A stretch of 64,000 nt of DNA from an uncultured Lachnospiraceae bacterium (GTDB lineage: Bacteria; Bacillota; Clostridia; Lachnospirales; Lachnospiraceae). How positions within the stretch are numbered: position 1 is the stretch's first letter; each line of letters opens with the position of its first letter. Below, one piece after another: positions 57,121 to 64,000 of this stretch. The DNA lies in contig CATOOV010000004.1 in assembly GCA_951801955.1 (NCBI GenBank), forward strand, positions 1-64,000, written 5' to 3'. A model generated the notes under the pieces. The model did not search any database, had not been told where the DNA came from, and saw nothing but the letters and a program-made list of their open reading frames with translations. The position numbers and the translations under genes were made by a program.

Positions 57121-58623
57121 ATGTCAGAAATCAAATACAGTTGGCAGGATGACGCTGTCTTCCTTGACCAAAAATTGCAAAACTATTCCAAAGGTGCCCA
57201 TTACCCATTTCACATGCCGGGACACAAACGCACACCCTTGGATTTTCCAAATCCCTACTCCGTTGATATTACAGAAATCGATGGTTTTGACAACCTTCAC
57301 TATGCCCAAGGGATTTTAAAAGAGGCACAAGATCGTGCCGCACAAATATATGGTTCAGAAGAAACCTTCTACCTGGTAAATGGCAGTACTGCAGGTATTT
57401 TATCTGCCATCAGCACTGCGCTTCCCAGGCTTAGCACCCTATTGATGTCACGAAACAGCCACCGTTCTGCCTACCATGCAGCCTATTTAAGAGGCTTAGA
57501 AACGGTCTACCTTCTGCCTGCTCCCACAAAATTCGGTATCTCCGGCTCTGTCTCTCCTGCACATGTGGCACAAGCACTGGAAGACCTGCCTCAAATTGCA
57601 GGAGTGTTTATCACCTCCCCCACCTATGACGGGGTGGTATCTGATATCCGTACCATAGCGGAAATTGTCCATGCTTATGATCTGCCATTGATTGTGGATG
57701 AAGCACATGGCGCACATTTTCTATTTTCGGACTCCTTTCCAGACTCCGCCATTGACTGTGGGGCAGATCTGGTTATCCACAGCCTGCATAAGACCCTCCC
57801 ATGCCTTACGCAGACAGCACTGCTGCATGTAAATTCTGACCGCATAGACAAAAACGCTTTAAAACGCTTTCTGTCTATCTATCAGACCAGTTCCCCCTCC
57901 TATCTGCTGATGGCGTCTATGGAACAATGTATGCGCTTTCTCAAGGAGGAGGGCGAGACAAAAATGTCAGAATTTTCTTTAAGATTGAATACGTTTTACC
58001 AGCAGGCAAAATCTTTCAAGCACCTTACGGTATTTGACAAATCCACTTGCCAGCCGGAGGAATGCTTTGACCATGACCCTTCCAAAATATTGATATCTGT
58101 GGGGGATTCTGGATTGACCGGAAAAAAATTATACCAGAAATTACTTCACAACTATCAGCTGCAAATGGAAATGTGTACTGGACACTATGTAACCGCATTA
58201 ACCAGCCTGATGGATACCTCCGACGGTTTCCGGCGGCTTTCCAGTGCCTTAAAAGAAATTGATGATTCCATCAAGGTTGCCCCCCAGCAATCCAAAACCA
58301 GCAATGTAATTATCCATGGTTCCAGAACCGGCGGTCGTACAAAGCTTTTAACCAGCAATGTAATATATCAAAATCCCAAACCCCAGATGCCCATTGCACT
58401 TGCTATGGAACAGCCCTCAGAAGTCCTTTCCCTGAAAGCATCCACTGGACATATCAGCCAGGAATATGTTTACCTTTACCCACCTGGAATCCCGTTGATC
58501 GCTCCTGGGGAAATACTTACTGGAAAACTGCTGGCGATTATAGAACAATGCCAAAAACATGGGCTGTCTGTGGAAGGTTTGAGTGATATGGCCAACCAAT
58601 CAATCCAAGTAGTAAAACAGTAA
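57121..58623 (+). CDS. Aminotransferase class I/II-fold Orn/Lys/Arg decarboxylase family
   Basis: FHMPGHKR; NGSTAGILSAI; VDEAHGAHF; SLHKTLPCLTQTALLH; ATG at 57121 after aaggag. Confidence 0.92.
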   Translation: MSEIKYSWQDDAVFLDQKLQNYSKGAHYPFHMPGHKRTPLDFPNPYSVDITEIDGFDNLHYAQGILKEAQDRAAQIYGSEETFYLVNGSTAGILSAISTALPRLSTLLMSRNSHRSAYHAAYLRGLETVYLLPAPTKFGISGSVSPAHVAQALEDLPQIAGVFITSPTYDGVVSDIRTIAEIVHAYDLPLIVDEAHGAHFLFSDSFPDSAIDCGADLVIHSLHKTLPCLTQTALLHVNSDRIDKNALKRFLSIYQTSSPSYLLMASMEQCMRFLKEEGETKMSEFSLRLNTFYQQAKSFKHLTVFDKSTCQPEECFDHDPSKILISVGDSGLTGKKLYQKLLHNYQLQMEMCTGHYVTALTSLMDTSDGFRRLSSALKEIDDSIKVAPQQSKTSNVIIHGSRTGGRTKLLTSNVIYQNPKPQMPIALAMEQPSEVLSLKASTGHISQEYVYLYPPGIPLIAPGEILTGKLLAIIEQCQKHGLSVEGLSDMANQSIQVVKQ

Positions 58624-58660
58624 ATTTTGTCATATAAGAATTTCCTATATGATAAAAAAT

Positions 58661-58757
58661 AGGGCTGCCTGATTTAAGTAACCTCATACAAGATATTGAA
58701 AATTCCTATTGCAGAAAAACCATATCCTGTATGTATCATCCTAAAACGGGCAGTCCT
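58661..58757. repeat. Nested palindrome at convergent junction
   Basis: Outer AGGGCTGCC/GGGCAGTCCT; inner CATACAAGATAT (58685-58696)/ATATCCTGTATG (58732-58743). Confidence 0.65.
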
Positions 58758-58769
58758 ATCTTTTCCGTA

Positions 58770-60440
58770 TTAAATATTAAATTTATCCATTAAATTTACC
58801 ATAGATTCCACTTGTGCCTTCTGTTCCTGGCTGACTGCCGCTGTTTCTTCGGAAGCCGCCGAGTTATTGTCTACAATCTCTGAAACACGTCTTATATTTT
58901 CATTGATTTGATGCATACTCTCTACATCATCCGAAAGTATATGAGAAGTCATTTCCATTTTCTCTGTAGCCTCTTTCGCGCCCTGCATAACTTCATCCAT
59001 ACTCTTTGCCGTCTCGTCTGCAATCGCAATTCCCTTTTCTACGGCAAGAATGGTCCGTTCAATCAATTTATCTGTTTCACCTGCTGCTTTTGCGGACTGA
59101 TCAGCCAATTCTTTCACCTGTCCTGCTACAATGGCGAAACCTCTTCCGGCTTCTCCAGCACGCGCCGCTTCGATGGAAGCATTTAAGGATAACAAATTCG
59201 TTTGGGAGGCGATATCCTCGATGGTGCTCATAATTGCACCGATTTCTTCGGAACATTTGCTGATTTGTCCGATCGCTTCCTTTAACTCCTGCATTTTGGC
59301 ATTTCCAGCTACAAGGACATGACCTGCGTTGTTGGAAAGTTTCACAGTTTCCGCTGCTTCCTGTGCGCTGTGATCCATACTTTGGTACATATTCTCCATC
59401 ATGGTTACCAAATCAGATACTTTGCCTGCCTGTTCCGTACACCCTTCCGCCAAATCTACCGCCGCATAGGCAAGCTGGTCAGAACCGCTGTCAATTTGCT
59501 GGGAAACCTCCCGAATAGTGGTGAGGGTTTCGCGCATCTTTGCACTGATCTTAAGAAAAGATTCTTTAATCTGTCCAAATTCACCGACATATTCCTGTTC
59601 CATTGTAAAATTATAATCACCGTCTCCCATTCTCTCAAGAATATTGGAAACCTCCTGAATCATTCCGGTTATATTCCGTTTCATAAGGAAAATGGAACTT
59701 ACCATCTTTCCAACTTCACTCTCATCTTCTGTCATTGTAAATTCTTCATCAAAATTACCTGCCGCCAATATGGTCATCTGCTCTGATACTTTTTTAATCG
59801 GGGATAACAGCTCTTCCCTGGAGAATTTTACAAGCTTTGATATCTCATAAACCACATACAGGAAAGAAAGGGCATACATGATTTCGACCACTGCCTGAAA
59901 CAGTCTCAGCCTGACCTTCTCTGCATTTACACGTTTCTGAATTGTTGTAATCGCCTCATCTGTCAGAGAATTAATTTTCTTTACTGTATTTCCATAGTCC
60001 TGACCAAACACATACTCTCTTGCCTTTTCTGTATCTCCTTTTCCTGCAATCTCCATTGCCTTTTCTTCAAGGGGAACCAAATTATTGGAGAGTTCTGCAA
60101 TCTGCTTCATACTCTCCCATTCCGATTTCGTAATGTGTTTTTTTTCCAATCCAGCCCATGCAGTTTCCCGGTTCTTATCCTCGTTAAGTTCTCTCATATA
60201 ATCATCATAATACTGCTGTTCTCCAGTAGCTGCATACGCCTGCACAGCATATGTTAATGCCTTTGATGCAAGACGGTACTGATTCAGGTATGTAGTGGTC
60301 TCTAATTCTTCATCTGTTACCCTTGTTACCCAAATATTCGTTCCAATTGAAAACAGCAGCAAGACTGCCCCTATAACAACTGCGATTGTAGACTGTTTGA
60401 CAATTCTTTTCAAGTGATACGATTGACTGTTTTTCTGCAT
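58770..60440 (-). CDS. Methyl-accepting chemotaxis protein
   Basis: [35 protein letters not shown]; start at MQKNSQ (60440) after gggggaaag. Confidence 0.93.
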   Translation of the reverse strand: MQKNSQSYHLKRIVKQSTIAVVIGAVLLLFSIGTNIWVTRVTDEELETTTYLNQYRLASKALTYAVQAYAATGEQQYYDDYMRELNEDKNRETAWAGLEKKHITKSEWESMKQIAELSNNLVPLEEKAMEIAGKGDTEKAREYVFGQDYGNTVKKINSLTDEAITTIQKRVNAEKVRLRLFQAVVEIMYALSFLYVVYEISKLVKFSREELLSPIKKVSEQMTILAAGNFDEEFTMTEDESEVGKMVSSIFLMKRNITGMIQEVSNILERMGDGDYNFTMEQEYVGEFGQIKESFLKISAKMRETLTTIREVSQQIDSGSDQLAYAAVDLAEGCTEQAGKVSDLVTMMENMYQSMDHSAQEAAETVKLSNNAGHVLVAGNAKMQELKEAIGQISKCSEEIGAIMSTIEDIASQTNLLSLNASIEAARAGEAGRGFAIVAGQVKELADQSAKAAGETDKLIERTILAVEKGIAIADETAKSMDEVMQGAKEATEKMEMTSHILSDDVESMHQINENIRRVSEIVDNNSAASEETAAVSQEQKAQVESMVNLMDKFNI

Positions 60441-60707
60441 AATCTTTCCCCCTGTATCTTTATTCATTGGTGAAATTGCCTATTTATATCTTACTTTATC
60501 CCTGTCAATCAGTCAAGTTCTACAATGAAAATCTGTATTAGATTTCCTTTATTTTTTTGATTTTCCTCAAAATTACCCGCTCTTGGTAAACTTTCCCTCA
60601 AAAACAACCGATATAACAGAAAATAGATTTTAGCACAGGTAAAGGGAATTACCGGCAGGAACATAGGAAATCAAAAACACAACCTGCATTTCAAGGAGGA
60701 TGATCAC

Positions 60708-61508
60708 ATGGGTTTGTTGAGTATTGGGGGTAGCATTTCTACAACGATACCCTTAAAAAACAGAGATGGGAGCAGCGCCGGTTCCATCAAAATATCAAAA
60801 AACGATAAGAAAAAAAAGAAACGCCTGCAATATAGTTTTAAGTCAATTTCATCCCAGATTATGATGACAAAGACATCTAACAGCGCAAGCCAGGTATTAA
60901 CCAAAGCCCGCGGGAAAGTCGCCATGCTCCAACGAAACCTGGATAATGACGACTATGACGATACCGAATTAAGACATGCTATTATACATGCAAAGAAAAT
61001 GGAGCGCATTGCCAAAAAACGGATGAAGCATTTAATGGAAGAGGAAAATGCAAAACAGCAAAAGAACATGCCAATCCAAGATTGTGAGAGCGGCGTGCCT
61101 GAGCTGCCCGACCAGGAACAGGAAGAGCTGGAAATGAACGAAGAGGAATTACGGCAGCTTATGGAAGAACTTCAGCAGCTTATGAATGAATCTATGACAG
61201 AATTGATCGACGAGACTGGGCTGGAAGACTTGGCAGATGAACTTGTCACAGCCAGCCAGCAGGATATGGCGCCAGAAGATCTGGAACAGCTAAAAAAACG
61301 GCACAGATCGGATGAACTACGGCAGATTATGGAAGCCGATATGAAATATTTGAAAGCCATGATCAGTAAACTGGAAAAAGACCAGCAAGATATTGGAAAT
61401 AACATTCCCAGCGGCGTTACCCTGGAAATTTCTGGATTACAGATGCCTGTCCAGGCAACGCAGGCGCCAATTACACCAGAAGGAATCAATGTAGACCTCA
61501 TGTTGTAA
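60708..61508 (+). CDS. Conserved-looking protein of unknown function, charged/coiled coil
   Basis: RBS aaggagg; 266 aa; Glu/Gln/Met-rich helical middle. Confidence 0.7.
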   Translation: MGLLSIGGSISTTIPLKNRDGSSAGSIKISKNDKKKKKRLQYSFKSISSQIMMTKTSNSASQVLTKARGKVAMLQRNLDNDDYDDTELRHAIIHAKKMERIAKKRMKHLMEEENAKQQKNMPIQDCESGVPELPDQEQEELEMNEEELRQLMEELQQLMNESMTELIDETGLEDLADELVTASQQDMAPEDLEQLKKRHRSDELRQIMEADMKYLKAMISKLEKDQQDIGNNIPSGVTLEISGLQMPVQATQAPITPEGINVDLML

Positions 61509-61543
61509 TTTACAGGCATAGATTTTCTATATTATATGAAAAC

Positions 61544-61641
61544 GGGGCTGTAGCAAAATATAAGAATTCCACAACATATAGTTACCAATAGCAAATATCT
61601 GTACTATATGCTGTGGAAATTTCTTATTTTGCGACAACCCC
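61544..61641. repeat. Nested palindrome at convergent junction
   Basis: Outer GGGGCTGTAGCAAAATA/TATTTTGCGACAACCCC; inner TTCCACAACATATAG/CTATATGCTGTGGAA. Confidence 0.75.
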
Positions 61642-61642
61642 A

Positions 61643-62260
61643 TTATATTTGTGCATACTCTTGTATTGCTGTCTCATACAGATTATTCCCTTCACTGTCA
61701 ATCACGACAATCACAGGAAATTCCTCTACTTGAAGCTTTAAGACTGCCTCTGCTCCCAAATCTCCATAGCAGACAAGCTCCGAATGTGTAATACATTTTG
61801 ACAAAAGCGCTCCTGCGCCACCCACTGCCGCAAAATATACGGCATGGTTGCGGATCATGGCATCCACAACTTCCTGGGTTCGTTTTCCTTTGCCGATCAT
61901 TGCTTTCTGTCCTAAATCCAGCAGGCGGGGCGCATATCTATCCATACGGCTTGCCGTGGTAGGTCCGGCGGAACCAATGGGGCGCCCCGCCCTTGCCGGG
62001 GAAGGACCCATATAATATATGGCGGCATTTTCCAAAGGAAAGGGCAGCGCATCTGTAATTTTTTTCACAGGCTCCCCCCTTTTTAACGTCTCCCTCTCTT
62101 CCTGTGTCAAAGCCGTTTCCACCTCATCCAACATCTCTGCCAAACGCTTATGCGCCGCATCCCTTGCCACATAAATAGTTCCTGAAATATATACATAATC
62201 CCCAGCATGAAGTCCTTTTGTGATTTCTGCAGTGATTGGTGTAGAAATATGTTTATCCAT
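61643..62260 (-). CDS. Class I fumarate hydratase, beta (C-terminal) subunit
   Basis: AGDYVYISGTIYVARDAAHKR; YMGPSPARAGRPIGSAGPTTASRMD; MIGKGKR. Confidence 0.92.
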   Translation of the reverse strand: MDKHISTPITAEITKGLHAGDYVYISGTIYVARDAAHKRLAEMLDEVETALTQEERETLKRGEPVKKITDALPFPLENAAIYYMGPSPARAGRPIGSAGPTTASRMDRYAPRLLDLGQKAMIGKGKRTQEVVDAMIRNHAVYFAAVGGAGALLSKCITHSELVCYGDLGAEAVLKLQVEEFPVIVVIDSEGNNLYETAIQEYAQI

Positions 62261-62303
62261 AATAGCCTCCTGTTTGATTCCTTATGTAAACGCTGACAGT
62301 TTC

Positions 62304-63155
62304 TTAAATTGTGCGCACCACATGCCGATTTACATGGCAGCAGATATTGACGGCAACTGGAAGCCCTGCAATATGGGTAGGATAAGTGTTGATATTGACA
62401 GCAAGCGCCGTGGTCGTCCCGCCCAACCCCCCAGGTCCGATTCCCAGGCGATTCACTTTTTGAAGCATTTCCTGCTCCAATTCTTTCACATAAGGAATGG
62501 ATGAAGGTTCATCTACCGGTCTAGTCAATGCATATTTTGCAAGAAGCGCACATTTTTCAAAGGTACCGCCAATTCCAACGCCTATTACCATAGGAGGGCA
62601 GGCATTCGGTCCTGCATCTTTTACCGCCGTTAAAATTGCCTCCTTCACGCCCTCTATGCCGTCTGCCGGTTTTAGCATAAATACCCGGCTCATATTCTCA
62701 CTGCCAAACCCTTTGGGCGCTAGGGTAAGTTTCACTTTATCTCCTTTTACGATCGAGTAGTGGATCACTGCCGGCGTATTGTCCTTGGTATTTTCCCTTA
62801 AAATGGGATCACTTACCACAGATTTACGCAAGAATCCGTCTGCATATCCCTGCCGTACCCCCTCATTGATTGCATCCTCCAAAAAACCGCCTTCCAAATG
62901 GACCTCCTGCCCGATCTCTGCAAAAATCACTGCCATCCCAGTATCTTGGCAAATTGGTATCATTTCCTGCCCGGCAATGGCAAGGTTTTCCTGAAGCTGA
63001 TTTAATATTTTCTTTCCCAGGACTGACTGCTCTGTGTCCTGTGCATGTTTCAAAGCCTGATCCATATCCGGGGACAGATAATGATTGGCTTCGATACACA
63101 TTTCCCGGATATGTTTTGTGATTTCTTCTGTTGATACTGTACGAATCATGATCAT
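62304..63155 (-). CDS. Class I fumarate hydratase, alpha (N-terminal) subunit
   Basis: ICQDTGMAVIFAEIGQ; PKGFGSENMS; NACPPMVIGVGIGGTFEKCALLAK. Confidence 0.92.
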   Translation of the reverse strand: MIMIRTVSTEEITKHIREMCIEANHYLSPDMDQALKHAQDTEQSVLGKKILNQLQENLAIAGQEMIPICQDTGMAVIFAEIGQEVHLEGGFLEDAINEGVRQGYADGFLRKSVVSDPILRENTKDNTPAVIHYSIVKGDKVKLTLAPKGFGSENMSRVFMLKPADGIEGVKEAILTAVKDAGPNACPPMVIGVGIGGTFEKCALLAKYALTRPVDEPSSIPYVKELEQEMLQKVNRLGIGPGGLGGTTTALAVNINTYPTHIAGLPVAVNICCHVNRHVVRTI

Positions 63156-63337
63156 TCTCCTTCATGTTAAACTTTTATTGCCAATGTTTTGAATCTCTTT
63201 TCTTTCATTATACAAAAGACTGCTTCCGTTTACAATAAAATTTCTTTTTCGATACCCAGGCGCCCCGTTATGCCATTCGTCTTGTCACAAGGTATGCCTG
63301 CAAATCCATATTATTCCATTTAGTGGATATCCCTTTC

Positions 63338-63997
63338 CTAATACGATGAAAAATATTTTTTTGCCGCCTTTTTTGCAAGGTACTTTGAACAGTGGAATGT
63401 TCTGGCATCCATGTCCTTTGTCTTCTCCAATATCATATGGAGCCGATAATTTAACAAGCAGCGTTTGCAGCACTGCACCTTTGAATACCTGGCGTCATCC
63501 GTCCCATAAAACCAGTTCCCCTCATAGACATAGTAATCGTATTCCTTCACATAGGTGTTCTGGCGGTTACAGTTTTTATGGGGAAATTGATATCGGCTCC
63601 ATACTGGCGCTGCATCCATGGAGAGCCTGGTCAGATACTCTAAATCATGGAAACTAATCTCCTGCCCCATCTTGGCAAAATTGTATTCTGCAACTATGGC
63701 GTCTGGTTTGCAAAATGAAAAAGTTACGTAAAAAATTGTAACAACCATCATACAATAGCGGAACAAATCAAATTTGGGTTTTAGCACCGTAATTATAACG
63801 CCAGCCATCAATACGGAAAGCATACCAAGGAACCACAAGACAAGCAACCGAAGAAAACTCAAATGATATGTGCTGATATACAAAACCATTCGGAAGATAC
63901 TGGAAGCTATCATAATATAAGTACAGCCCGAACAGAGCAAAAGCATAGTTTTTAATATTTTATTTTCCTCAAAAATAGCAAGACAAAACAAAACCAA
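63338..63997 (-). CDS. C-terminal part of DUF4153/DUF4173-like membrane protein, truncated by window edge
   Basis: TMs then FCKPDAIVAEYNFAKM...DLEYLTRLSMDAAPV pattern; ORF reaches window end. Confidence 0.65.
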   Translation of the reverse strand: MVLFCLAIFEENKILKTMLLLCSGCTYIMIASSIFRMVLYISTYHLSFLRLLVLWFLGMLSVLMAGVIITVLKPKFDLFRYCMMVVTIFYVTFSFCKPDAIVAEYNFAKMGQEISFHDLEYLTRLSMDAAPVWSRYQFPHKNCNRQNTYVKEYDYYVYEGNWFYGTDDARYSKVQCCKRCLLNYRLHMILEKTKDMDARTFHCSKYLAKKAAKKYFSSY

Positions 63998-64000
63998 AAC

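Overview
The window looks like a low-to-moderate GC Firmicutes chromosome, probably Clostridia/Lachnospiraceae (inferred from gene content). Most of it is housekeeping: upp, comEB-like dCMP deaminase, Sua5/TsaC, MecA adaptor, dnaB-rplI-gdpP, rpsF-ssb-rpsR, cysK, two-subunit fumarase, two chemotaxis receptors, an initiator tRNA-Met and several ABC exporters. Three accessory regions stand out. (1) 40363-44569 is a compact four-gene operon: a TIR-like protein, a large helical protein with Q/N-rich 17-aa repeats, an SPFH/band-7-like protein and a membrane/SH3b protein. The first two proteins share a motif, NNxGVxFGDxAxxxxLxI. An AbiL/RloA-RloB-type ATPase/TOPRIM pair lies next to it on the opposite strand (44789-46712). 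This is my best candidate for a previously undescribed conflict/defence system. (2) 24950-35056 is an exosortase-G (XrtG) / Firmicu-CTERM surface-protein locus inserted between rpsR and gdpP. It has one apparent dedicated target and two divergent PTPS-like proteins. (3) 1259-3161 is a small secreted protein gene overlapping a VanZ-like polytopic membrane protein, possibly bacteriocin/immunity-like. Intergenic regions carry several dispersed palindromic repeat families: a ~275-bp fold-back element with a near-perfect 12-bp flanking duplication, a three-hairpin GC-rich repeat in three copies, nested palindromes of 97-98 bp at three convergent gene junctions, and paired hairpins around the TIR operon. 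No CRISPR array, rRNA or transposase gene was found. All family assignments come from reading sequence motifs; no database search was run.
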